Source: Streptomyces sp. NBC_01232
GTDB taxonomy: Bacteria > Actinomycetota > Actinomycetes > Streptomycetales > Streptomycetaceae
Length of the DNA stretch: 64,000 nt
Direction: 5' to 3'
Assembly: GCF_035989885.1 (NCBI RefSeq)
Contig: NZ_CP108518.1
Coordinates: 2,360,501 to 2,424,500, forward strand
The notes under the pieces were generated by a model. That model made no database searches and was not told where the DNA came from. It saw only the letters and a list, made by a program, of their open reading frames with translations. Below, piece by piece: positions 1 through 12,420 of this stretch (the first letter of the stretch is position 1; every line of letters begins with the position of its first letter). Made by a program: the position numbers and the translations under genes.

Positions 1-102
1 GACGAGGTCGGGGAGGTCGTCGGAGACCTCGACGCAGTTCCCACCCTCGGCGTTGGTGTAGGAGGACGTTCGCCAGGACAGACCGTTCACGTCTGCGCGC
101 AT
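1..102 (-). CDS. DUF397 domain protein (partial, 3' end outside window)
   Basis: Only the first 34 codons are in the window. They start at an ATG on the minus strand and read MRADVNGLSWRTSSYTNAEG followed by GNCVEV, the W-x-x-S-S-Y and GNCVEV pattern of DUF397 proteins. These are small (about 60-80 residues) streptomycete proteins usually encoded beside an XRE regulator, as in the whiJ-like and abaA-like loci. The start codon lies inside the end of the upstream XRE gene (16-bp overlap), so the two are probably co-transcribed and translationally coupled. By family knowledge the pair acts as regulator and small modulator in development or antibiotic control; the target is unknown here. Confidence 0.85.
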   Translation of the reverse strand, partial: MRADVNGLSWRTSSYTNAEGGNCVEVSDDLPDLV

Positions 103-923
103 CTCGCGTGCTCCTCTGCCACCGACTCGATCAAGGTCAGGGACACCTCCGGCGACAGTGCGGCAGCCCTGGCAAGATCGTAAGACTTCCAGTGGCGCCG
201 AACCAGTGCCGGACAGTCGAGCAACTGCCCTGCATGAGGACCCTCGGTGTACGCCACATCGGGTGCATCACTGAACTGCATGATCCTCACGGACGCGTCC
301 AGGACACCATGGGCTCCGGCGGAGAACGGAACCACCTGCATCGTGATCCGGTGGGCACGAATGCACGACGAGATGTGGCGCAGCTGAGCAGCCATCACAG
401 CAGGCCCTCCAACTGCCGTCCGCAACACTGCCTCGTGCAGGACAACCCATACCTCAGGGGTCTCTGGATCAATCAGGAGCCGTGCGCGTTCAACACGTTC
501 CGAAATGAGGGCATCGACGTGCTCCGCCAGAGCCGTGGGGCTGGCTGCTCGAATGAGGGCCCGTGCATAGTCCGCCGTCTGGAGCAGTCCAGGAACCAGT
601 GTGGAGCCGTAGTCGAAGATGGCCGTCGCCAATCGTTCCAGCTCGGCGGCCTCCGCGAAGTACTCGACATGCTTGGACTTGAACGCCTTGGCCAGGCGAG
701 TGAAGTAGTCACCGGTGCCGAACACCCCGTCGATCACCTCCGCGATCTCCGGCCGCAGCCGCCGCGTACCGCACTCCATCTGGCCGACGTACGCGCCGCT
801 CGTGAAGATCCGCTCGCCCAGACCCTCCTGGGTCAGCCCGGCAGCTTCCCGGTGGCGCCTCAGTTCCTCGCGCGCAAACTCCTCCGGTGTCTGTGCGCCA
901 CTCACAGCTTTCGGCTTGGCCAT
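87..923 (-). CDS. XRE-family helix-turn-helix regulator with DUF5753 domain
   Basis: The product has 278 residues. Residues about 17-70 form a Cro/C1-type helix-turn-helix (LRRHREAAGLTQEGLGERI, then SGAYVGQMECG for the recognition region). Residues about 90-275 match the DUF5753 sensor-like domain typical of Streptomyces regulators, including VPGLLQTADYARAL. I chose the ATG at 923 because GGGAG lies 7 nt upstream and the sequence from there (MAKPKAVSG) is a normal start for this family. It overlaps the following DUF397 gene, the usual regulator/partner arrangement. The ligand and regulon cannot be read from the sequence. Confidence 0.9.
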   Translation of the reverse strand: MAKPKAVSGAQTPEEFAREELRRHREAAGLTQEGLGERIFTSGAYVGQMECGTRRLRPEIAEVIDGVFGTGDYFTRLAKAFKSKHVEYFAEAAELERLATAIFDYGSTLVPGLLQTADYARALIRAASPTALAEHVDALISERVERARLLIDPETPEVWVVLHEAVLRTAVGGPAVMAAQLRHISSCIRAHRITMQVVPFSAGAHGVLDASVRIMQFSDAPDVAYTEGPHAGQLLDCPALVRRHWKSYDLARAAALSPEVSLTLIESVAEEHARCAQT

Positions 924-1023
924 GAGCCAACTCCCCGCTTCCGCAGTGCCCTCGCTCCGCGAAAAGCGTAGTCCCGGCCGCACCGACGGTTCAGCGGAAC
1001 GCATTGATACGACTACCCAACGC

Positions 1024-1067
1024 CACAGCGCCCGCCACCCCTGGTCGGGGACGTGGCGGGCGCTGTG
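1024..1067 (-). terminator. Strong hairpin terminator after gltD
   Basis: A perfect 15-bp inverted repeat (CACAGCGCCCGCCAC at 1024-1038, complement at 1053-1067) encloses a 14-nt loop. It lies about 80 bp beyond the gltD stop and before the XRE gene promoter region, with no U-tract, as is usual in Streptomyces. Confidence 0.85.
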
Positions 1068-1144
1068 TCGGAGTACCGCACACCGTTGTACGGACCGTAT
1101 GAGGGGTCCCGCCCCTTCGCGGGGGCGGGGTGCCGAGGGTGTTG

Positions 1145-2597
1145 TTACACCATCAGCGAGCGGTCCGTCGGCTTGACCGGGTACGGGAGGGCACTGCTGC
1201 CGGTCAGGAAGCGGTCCACGCCGCGGGCGGCCGAGCGGCCTTCCGCGATGGCCCAGACGATCAGCGACTGGCCGCGGCCCGCGTCGCCGGCGACGAAGAC
1301 GCCGTCCACGTTGGTCGCGTAGGAGGCGTCGCGGTCGATGTTGCCGCGGGCGTCCATCTCCAGGCCGAACTGCTGGGTGAGACCGTTCTCCTGGTCGGTG
1401 CCCGTGAAGCCCATCGCCAGGGTGACCAGCTGCGCGGGGAGGACGCGCTCGGTGCCGGCCTTCTGGACGAGCTTGCCGTCCTCGAAGGCGACCTCGATCA
1501 GGTGCAGGGCCTGGACGTTGCCGTCCTCGTCGCCCTCGAAGTGGGTGGTGGAGACGGAGTAGACCCGCTCGCCGCCCTCCTCGTGGGCCGAGGTGACCTT
1601 GTAGAGCATCGGGAAGGTCGGCCAGGGCTGGTTGGCGTTCCGGTCCTCGCCCGGCTTGGGCATGATCTCCAGCTGCGTGACGGAGGCCGCGCCCTGGCGG
1701 TGGGCGGTGCCCACGCAGTCCGCGCCGGTGTCGCCGCCGCCGATGACGACCACGTGCTTGCCCTCGGCCGTGATGGGGGGCGCCATGAAGTCGCCCTCCT
1801 GGACCTTGTTGGCGAGCGGCAGGTACTCCATCGCGAAGTGGATGCCGTTCAGCTCGCGGCCCGGGACCGGCAGGTCGCGGGAGACGGTCGCGCCCGCCGC
1901 GATGACCACCGCGTCGAACCGCTTGCGCAGGTCGGTGGCGGTGATGTCGCGGCCGACCTCGATGCCGGTGCGGAACTTGGTGCCCTCCGCGCGCATCTGC
2001 TCGATGCGGCGGTTGATGTGCACCTTCTCCATCTTGAACTCGGGGATGCCGTAGCGCAGCAGGCCGCCGATGCGGTCGGCGCGCTCGTACACGACCACGG
2101 TGTGGCCGGCCCGGGTCAGCTGCTGGGCGGCGGCGAGGCCCGCCGGACCGGAGCCGATGACGGCGGCGGTCTTGCCGGACAGCCGCTCCGGCGCCTGCGG
2201 GGTGACGTCGCCGTTGTCCCACGCCTTGTCGATGATCGAGACTTCGACGTTCTTGATGGTGACGGCGGGCTGGTTGATGCCGAGCACGCACGCCGACTCG
2301 CACGGGGCCGGGCACAGCCGCCCGGTGAACTCCGGGAAGTTGTTCGTCGCGTGCAGGCGCTCCGAGGCGGCGGTCCAGTCCTCGCGGTACGAGAAGTCGT
2401 TCCACTCCGGGATCAGGTTCCCGAGCGGGCACCCGTTGTGGCAGAACGGGATGCCGCAGTCCATGCAGCGGCCGGCCTGCTTGCTGATGATCGGGAGCAG
2501 CGAGCCCGGAACGTAGACCTCGTTCCAGTCCTTCAGCCGATCGGCGACGGGACGGGAGCAGGCGGTCTCGCGCGGGGTGGTGAGGAAGCCCTTCGGG

Positions 2598-2605
<8 letters not shown>
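1145..2605 (-). CDS. gltD: Glutamate synthase (NADPH) small subunit
   Basis: The protein has 486 residues. It passes electrons from NADPH through FAD and Fe-S clusters to the large subunit, which converts glutamine and 2-oxoglutarate to two glutamates. The N-terminal cysteines for the 4Fe-4S clusters are visible ([15 protein letters not shown]47/C50/C55/C59, and [10 protein letters not shown] near residue 95). They are followed by the FAD-binding GSGPAGL (about 149-155) and the NADPH-binding [12 protein letters not shown]. The start overlaps the gltB stop by 8 bp, so the two are translationally coupled; a strong hairpin follows the stop. Length and motifs are normal for the family. Confidence 0.97.
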
Positions 2606-7193
<4,588 letters not shown>

Positions 7194-7508
7194 CGGCTCT
7201 CCCGTCGTCGTCGTGGCATATGTGCATAGCCGAGGGACGACGTTGGCCCTCTGCGAAATTTCGTGCAGATTACATGATGACGACAATCCCGAGAAGCGGA
7301 TACGTCATTCCAGCATGCGGACACTGCACGGGGCAGGAAGAGGGGACTTTCGCGGCGCTCCACGAGGTGGCGCGGGGCGGAGGTCCCGGTGCAGGGCGGG
7401 CATCGTTGCCCGGAGTCCTGGTCTGATGCCCGGCGGACACAGGATCGAAACCGCCGAGTAATGAACTATTTATGTGGTGCTCTGCATAGTGTCTCACTCC
7501 AGCCGCGG
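7194..7508 (-). promoter_or_regulatory. gltB upstream region (315 bp, no gene)
   Basis: This spacer separates gltB from the VIT transporter gene, both on the minus strand. Near 7248-7268 lies an AT-richer imperfect palindrome, CTGCGAAATTTCGTGCAG on the plus strand, about 60 bp from the gltB start. It resembles an operator and overlaps a loose promoter on the minus strand (TTGTCG, 17 nt, CGAAAT). The rest (about 7320-7440) is GC-rich with no ORF of convincing codon use. Another AT-rich patch, AATGAACTATTTATG near 7460, lies just beyond the transporter stop. I cannot assign a regulator. Confidence 0.4.
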
Positions 7509-8240
7509 TCAGCCTATGGCTCCACCGATCCAGGTTCCCAGGATGTACGTCACACCCGCGGCCGCGCCACCCAGCGCCAGCTGACGCAGGCCGCTGTACC
7601 ACCAGGACCGTGCGGTGACCCGGGAGACGACCGCCCCGCAGGCGAAGAGCCCGGCCAGCGCGAGCAGCACCGCGGGCCACAGCGCCGTGGCGCCGAGCAG
7701 GTACGGCAGCACGGGGAGCAGCGCGCCCAGTGCGAACGAGCCGAAGGACGAGACCGCGGCGACGAGCGGCGAGGGCAGGTCGTCCGGATCGATGCCGAGC
7801 TCCTCGCGGGCGTGGATCTCCAGCGCCTGCTCGGGGTCGCGCGACAGCTGCATGGCGACCTCGCGGGCGAGCGGCGGCTCGACGCCGCGGGAGACGTAGA
7901 GCTCGGCGAGCTCCTCCATCTCGTCGACCGGATGCTTGCGCAACTGCTGTCGCTCCACATCCAGTTCGGCGAGGACCAGTTCGCGCTGCGAGGCGACGGA
8001 GGTGTATTCGCCGGCCGCCATCGAGAAGGCGCCGGCCGCGAGCCCCGCGAGCCCGGTGATGACGACGGTCTGCGGGGCGACGGCGCCGCCCGCCACGCCG
8101 GTCATCAGGGCGAGGTTGGAGACGAGCCCGTCCATGGCACCGAAGACGGCCGGTCGCAGCCATCCGCCGTTGACGTCCCGGTGGGTGTGGTTGTCGCGGT
8201 GGGCGGTGTGCAGCGGTGCTTCGATGTCGATGATGGACAT
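7509..8240 (-). CDS. VIT1/CCC1-family iron/manganese transporter
   Basis: The 243-residue protein matches the VIT/CCC1 family, which moves Fe2+ or Mn2+ across membranes. Features are RPAVFGAMDGLVSNLALMTG in the first membrane segment (a family hallmark), a second segment containing AAGAFSMAAGEYTSVASQ, a cytosolic charged region (ELDVERQQLRKHPVDEMEE) that in relatives binds metal, and hydrophobic helices at the C-terminus. The start at 8240 is preceded by GGGGAGA at 8 nt; the longer open frame upstream has poor coding character. It is transcribed away from the ADP-ribosylglycohydrolase operon. Substrate metal is inferred from the family only. Confidence 0.9.
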   Translation of the reverse strand: MSIIDIEAPLHTAHRDNHTHRDVNGGWLRPAVFGAMDGLVSNLALMTGVAGGAVAPQTVVITGLAGLAAGAFSMAAGEYTSVASQRELVLAELDVERQQLRKHPVDEMEELAELYVSRGVEPPLAREVAMQLSRDPEQALEIHAREELGIDPDDLPSPLVAAVSSFGSFALGALLPVLPYLLGATALWPAVLLALAGLFACGAVVSRVTARSWWYSGLRQLALGGAAAGVTYILGTWIGGAIG

Positions 8241-8427
8241 GCGTGAAATCTCCCCAAATATGCGAACGGACGCCAGGACGCGTGCCGCTCCCCCTGAACA
8301 CCTCGAAACTACGCACGATTTCTGTCGCCCGCCAGCAAGGAAGGCCGTACTTACCTGGGCTTTTACGGGTCGGCGACCGGGTGACGAGGGTGCGCGCGGG
8401 GTGTTTCGCGACAGGCGACAAACCACA

Positions 8428-8466
8428 TGCCATGGCACAAATCCCCCAAGGGCTCATGATGAGCCC
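8428..8466. promoter_or_regulatory. Two palindromes before the ADP-ribosylglycohydrolase operon
   Basis: TGCCATGGCA (8428-8437) is a perfect 10-bp palindrome. GGGCTCAT-G-ATGAGCCC (8450-8466) is a perfect 8-bp inverted repeat around one central base. The second ends 24 bp before the operon's first ATG, where a repressor could block transcription or translation. No known operator consensus was recognised. Confidence 0.4.
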
Positions 8467-8490
8467 CATCCAATGTGGGAGAGGCGCGCC

Positions 8491-9486
8491 ATGGAGCCGA
8501 TGAAGCTGATTGCATGCAATCCGCAGGTCCTCCTCGAACGGGCCAGGGGCGCTCTTCTCGGACTCGCCGTGGGTGATGCGCTGGGCGCCCCCGCGGAGAA
8601 CATGAAGCCGTCGGAGATCCGGGCGAAATGGGGCCGCATCGAGGGTTTCGTGTCGGAGGACCCGGCAGGCACGGACGACACCGAGTACGCGATCTTCTCG
8701 GGGCTGCTGCTGGCCCGCCACGGCTCGGCGCTCACCGTCTCCCACGTGGAACGGGCCTGGCACCACTGGATCGCCGATCTCGACGAAGGCCCGTTCCGCG
8801 GCGCCGGATTCTCGGAGCGCGGCACCCTGGAGAACCTCCGCAGGGGCCTGGCCGCACCCATCTCGGCCCAGCACCGGCACGCGTGGTCGGACGGTCTCGC
8901 CATGCGGGCGGCGCCGTTCGGCGTCTTCGCCGCGGGCCGGCCGGCGGAGGCCGCCCGGCTGGTCGCCATCGACGGCTCGGTCAGCCACGACGGCGAGGGC
9001 ATCTACGGCGGCCAGGCGGTGGCCGCGGGCGTGGCGGCGGCCATGGCCGGCGGCTCCCCCGCCTCGGTGGTCTCGGCGGCCCTGTCCGTCATCCCGTCCG
9101 ACTCGTGGACGGCCCGCTCCCTGCGCCGGGCGGTCACCGCCGCCCCGCGGGGCGAACGGGCGGTGCGCTCGGCGGTGGTCATCGGCGGCTACCCGTGGAC
9201 GGACCTCGCCCCCGAGGCGGTGGGCCTGGCCTTCGGCGCCTTCGCCGCGTGCCGGGGGGACTTCCCCTCCTCCGTCCTCACCGCCGTGAACATGGGCCGC
9301 GACGCCGACACCACGGCCGCGGTGGCGGGCGCGCTGGCCGGTGCGCTGTCGGGCGCGGCCGCGATCCCCGCCGCCTGGTCCTCGGCCATCGGCCCCGTCC
9401 GCGGCAGCTGCCTCCCCTCGATGCGGGGCTATCACGTCCTGGACATCGCGGACCTCCTCACCCCCGAATGCGAGGCCCCCCGATGA
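8491..9486 (+). CDS. ADP-ribosylglycohydrolase family protein, gene 1 of the operon
   Basis: The product has 331 residues and covers the whole DraG/ARH fold. Members cleave the N- or O-glycosidic bond of ADP-ribose adducts using two Mg2+ ions. The metal-binding motifs are intact: GALLGLAVGDALGAP near the N-terminus, TDDT at residues 61-64 and D271-A-D273-T in GRDADTTAAVAGALAG. The ATG at 8491 has GGGAGAGG just upstream; an in-frame ATG at 8473 lacks a ribosome binding site. Its stop overlaps the next start (ATGA). The true substrate (ADP-ribosyl protein, ADP-ribosyl small molecule or another ribosyl compound) is unknown. Confidence 0.9.
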   Translation: MEPMKLIACNPQVLLERARGALLGLAVGDALGAPAENMKPSEIRAKWGRIEGFVSEDPAGTDDTEYAIFSGLLLARHGSALTVSHVERAWHHWIADLDEGPFRGAGFSERGTLENLRRGLAAPISAQHRHAWSDGLAMRAAPFGVFAAGRPAEAARLVAIDGSVSHDGEGIYGGQAVAAGVAAAMAGGSPASVVSAALSVIPSDSWTARSLRRAVTAAPRGERAVRSAVVIGGYPWTDLAPEAVGLAFGAFAACRGDFPSSVLTAVNMGRDADTTAAVAGALAGALSGAAAIPAAWSSAIGPVRGSCLPSMRGYHVLDIADLLTPECEAPR

Positions 9487-11267
9487 CCCTCTCCCCGGAC
9501 GACCTGACCACGACTGCGCCGACCACCCACGAACCGGCTCCGGCCGGCCGGGCCCCGGCCGGAGCGGAACGAGGGATCGGCAACCCGACCGGTACGGGGC
9601 CGGCGGAACCGAGGGCCGCAGACCTGGCCCCGGCCGGGCAGGACCCGGCCGGGCCGCCGTCGGCCCTGCGGCCGGTCGGTCCGGTACGCCTCCCGGCGGA
9701 CCCGGCTCCGGCCAGGGCGGAGCGCGGACTCGAGGACGCGACCACCGCTACGGGTCCGACTCCGGCGAAGCCGGGGGCGGGAGCGGGGGGCCCGGACCCC
9801 GGGGGGCCGGGCCCCGCCGGGGCCCTGCCCGGCACGTCGGCGACGAGCCCGATCCCGGGTCCGGTGCCCGCGCCGGATTCGGCGGAGCGGGAGTCCAGGA
9901 GCCCCGCCGCGGGTGCGGGGCGGGACAGGGCGGCGGCCATCGCCGCCCTCGCCGCCACCGACCCGGGATCCCGCATCGTGATCCGTACCGGCCAGGCGGT
10001 CCCGGCCCGGGCAGGGACCGGGGTCGGGGTCGGGACGGGGACCGGCACCCGGGCCCAGGTCGCCGCCAGGGCCGAGGCCGAGGTCACGACCCGGGCCGGG
10101 GAGGAGTCCGCCGAGCGCCCCGCAGGGGTCCCGGCCGGGACCCGGCGGATCGAGGGCCTCCTCCTCGGGCTCGCCGCGGGCGACGCGGCCGGCTGGCCCG
10201 CCGCCCGCCACCGCGCCAGCCGGATGCCCGAGTGGACCCGCCGCCTCACCCGCGAGCTCGACACCTTCGCCGAGCAGAACGCCACCACCACCCTCCCCGT
10301 CCCCATCGCCCTCAACCAGCCCCCCGAACCGCTCCGCCTCGGCCCCTCCGACGACGCCGAATGGGCGGCCTTCGTCGCCGAGTCCGTGCTCACCGCCGCC
10401 GGGGTGCTGCTCAGCGACCTCTCCCGCTCCCGCCGCATGCGCGCCGCCATCGACCTCGCCTGGAACGCCCTGGCCTCCGAGGTCGCCGCGGCAGCGGAAC
10501 GCGCGCCCGAGGTCGAGTCCGCCGTCCTGCCCCTGCGCGCCCGGATCTCCGTACGCGCCGGCCTCGGCAATCTCGCCACCGGCCTGCGCCCGCCCGCCAC
10601 CGGCCACGACAACCCGCACTACTTCGACGACGCCGCCTGCGTCCGGGCCTGCGTCCTCGCCGTCGTGCACCCCGGCGACGCCCGGGCGGCGGCCGACCTC
10701 GCCGAGTTCGACGCCCGCTACACGCAGGACGGCGACGGGGTCCACGGAGCCCGCGCCATGGCCGCCGCCATCGCCACCGCCTTGAGCGCCGCCGGCGCCG
10801 ACGACGCCGTCGACGCCGCCGTGGACGCCGCCCTCGCCCAGCTCCCCGAGACCACCGAGATCGGCCGCAACGCCCGCCACGCCGTCCGGCTCGCCCGCAC
10901 CCACAAGGACGGCGGCGCCTTCGCCATCGTCCCCACCCTCGAACACGAGATCGTGGACCACGTCTACAGCTACGGGATCGCCGCCGCCGAGACCGTCCCC
11001 GTGGCCCTCGCCCTCGCCACCGCCGCCCGCGGCAGGATGACCGAAGCCGTCCCGGCCGCCGCCTGCCTGTCCCGCGTCGCGGACTCCGCCCCCGCCCTGG
11101 CCGGCGCGCTGACCGGCGCGCTCGGCGGCGGCGACTCGATCCCCGCCGCCTGGCGCGAGGCCTGCCGCACCCTCTCCGGCTGCGCCCTGCCCCGCCTCGC
11201 CGGCACCGACCTCGTGGAACTCGCCGCGCTCCTCGCGGCCACGGAACTCACCTCACCCAAGGGATGA
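9483..11267 (+). CDS. ADP-ribosylglycohydrolase-like protein with degenerate metal site, gene 2
   Basis: This 594-residue protein begins with about 220 residues rich in Pro, Ala, Gly and Thr with no recognisable fold. A DraG-like domain follows (IEGLLLGLAAGDAAGWP onward). Compared with gene 1, TDDT becomes S289-D-D-A, and GRDADT becomes SRVADS, so the first aspartate of the C-terminal pair is replaced by valine (only D534 remains) and the adjacent threonine is serine. This suggests reduced or altered activity, or a structural role. It is coupled to gene 1 by an ATGA overlap and followed 7 bp later by gene 3. Codon use matches its neighbours, so it is not obviously a decaying pseudogene. Confidence 0.8.
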   Translation: MTLSPDDLTTTAPTTHEPAPAGRAPAGAERGIGNPTGTGPAEPRAADLAPAGQDPAGPPSALRPVGPVRLPADPAPARAERGLEDATTATGPTPAKPGAGAGGPDPGGPGPAGALPGTSATSPIPGPVPAPDSAERESRSPAAGAGRDRAAAIAALAATDPGSRIVIRTGQAVPARAGTGVGVGTGTGTRAQVAARAEAEVTTRAGEESAERPAGVPAGTRRIEGLLLGLAAGDAAGWPAARHRASRMPEWTRRLTRELDTFAEQNATTTLPVPIALNQPPEPLRLGPSDDAEWAAFVAESVLTAAGVLLSDLSRSRRMRAAIDLAWNALASEVAAAAERAPEVESAVLPLRARISVRAGLGNLATGLRPPATGHDNPHYFDDAACVRACVLAVVHPGDARAAADLAEFDARYTQDGDGVHGARAMAAAIATALSAAGADDAVDAAVDAALAQLPETTEIGRNARHAVRLARTHKDGGAFAIVPTLEHEIVDHVYSYGIAAAETVPVALALATAARGRMTEAVPAAACLSRVADSAPALAGALTGALGGGDSIPAAWREACRTLSGCALPRLAGTDLVELAALLAATELTSPKG

Positions 11268-11274
11268 TTCGGAC

Positions 11275-12420
11275 ATGACGCTCACGTTGGAGGACCGGGC
11301 CCGCGGCGCTCTCGTCGGGGCCGCCGTCGGCGACGCGCTCGGCGGCCCGGTGGAGGGCTGGACCCCGGACCAGATCGTGGAACGGCACGGCGGCCGCGTG
11401 CACGGCATCGTCGGCCCCTGGCACGAGAACTGGCGCACGGCCCGCCCCATCGCGCCGTACCACAAGGGCGACGGACACGTCACCGACGACACCTTGATGA
11501 CGCACGCGCTGGTCCGCGTCTACGAGACCGTACGGGACCACCTCGACGCCTACGCCATCGCCGAGCACCTGGTCCCCGACCTCATGTCCACGCCCCGCTG
11601 GATCCCCGAACTGGAGGCCGAGGCACTGCCGTTGCAGCGGATCTTCCTCGCGGAGAAGTGGATCGTGACCCGGCTGCACTACGCGCACGCCGACCCCCGC
11701 GAGGCCGGCAGCGGCAACATCGTGAACTGTGGCGCGGCGATGTACATGGCGCCGGTGGGCATCGCCAACGCGGGCAACCCGGCGGGTGCGTACGCGGAGG
11801 CGCTGGACATCGCCGGTGCGCACCAGTCCTCGTACGGGCGGGAGGCGGCGGGCGTGTTCGCGGCGGCGGTGGCGGCCGCATGCGTGCCGGGGGCGACGGC
11901 CGCCTCGGTGGTGGACACGGCCCTGTCGCTGGCCAAGGACGGCACGCGCGCCGCGATCGCCGCCGTCCGCGAAGTCGCCTCCGCGCACCGGGACTTCGAG
12001 TCGGCGCTGGCTCCACTGCGGGCGGCGGTGGCCCCGTACGACTCCGTCGGCCCGGACTACCGCGCCCCCTCCCTCGACGCCCGCCGCCCGTCCCGCCTCC
12101 ACGCGATCGAGGAACTCCCGGTCGCGCTGGGCATGCTGCTCGTCGCCGACGGGCGGTACGAGACCGCGGTGCTCGGCGCGGTCAACTACGGCCGGGACTG
12201 CGACTCCATCGCCACCATGGCGGGCGCGATCGCCGGGGCCCTGGGCGGCGAGGCCGTGGTCCCCGCCGCATGGGCCAAGCAGGTTGCCGAGGCCAGCCGC
12301 CTCGACCTGCACGCCCCGGCCGTGGCGCTGGCCGCGGTGGCCCGGGAGATCTTCGCACTCGACCGGTCCCGCCGCCGCTCCCACGAGTCGGCCTTCACCG
12401 CGATCGCGGCGGACCGGTGA
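11275..12420 (+). CDS. ADP-ribosylglycohydrolase family protein, gene 3
   Basis: The 381-residue product has a complete ARH/DraG domain: ARGALVGAAVGDALGGP at the N-terminus, T70-D-D-T73, and D308-C-D310-S within NYGRDCDSIATMAGAIAG. Both metal-binding clusters are therefore present. A longer loop between the two sites (GNIVNCGAAMYMAPVGIANA) distinguishes it from gene 1, suggesting a different substrate. The stop overlaps the next gene's GTG (GTGA), so translation is likely coupled. Confidence 0.9.
   Translation: MTLTLEDRARGALVGAAVGDALGGPVEGWTPDQIVERHGGRVHGIVGPWHENWRTARPIAPYHKGDGHVTDDTLMTHALVRVYETVRDHLDAYAIAEHLVPDLMSTPRWIPELEAEALPLQRIFLAEKWIVTRLHYAHADPREAGSGNIVNCGAAMYMAPVGIANAGNPAGAYAEALDIAGAHQSSYGREAAGVFAAAVAAACVPGATAASVVDTALSLAKDGTRAAIAAVREVASAHRDFESALAPLRAAVAPYDSVGPDYRAPSLDARRPSRLHAIEELPVALGMLLVADGRYETAVLGAVNYGRDCDSIATMAGAIAGALGGEAVVPAAWAKQVAEASRLDLHAPAVALAAVAREIFALDRSRRRSHESAFTAIAADR

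Noticed and set aside
7194..7286. Upstream start for gltB at 7286
   Set aside because: The extension would be read through the probable promoter and has no ribosome binding site. The ATG at 7193 has one.
8473..8490. Upstream ATG (MWERRA) for the first ARH gene
   Set aside because: The GGGAGAGG needed as ribosome binding site for the next ATG lies inside it, and it has none of its own.
9483..11267. Second ARH as a pseudogene
   Set aside because: The reading frame is intact, codon use matches neighbours and it is translationally coupled; loss of one metal ligand alone does not show decay.
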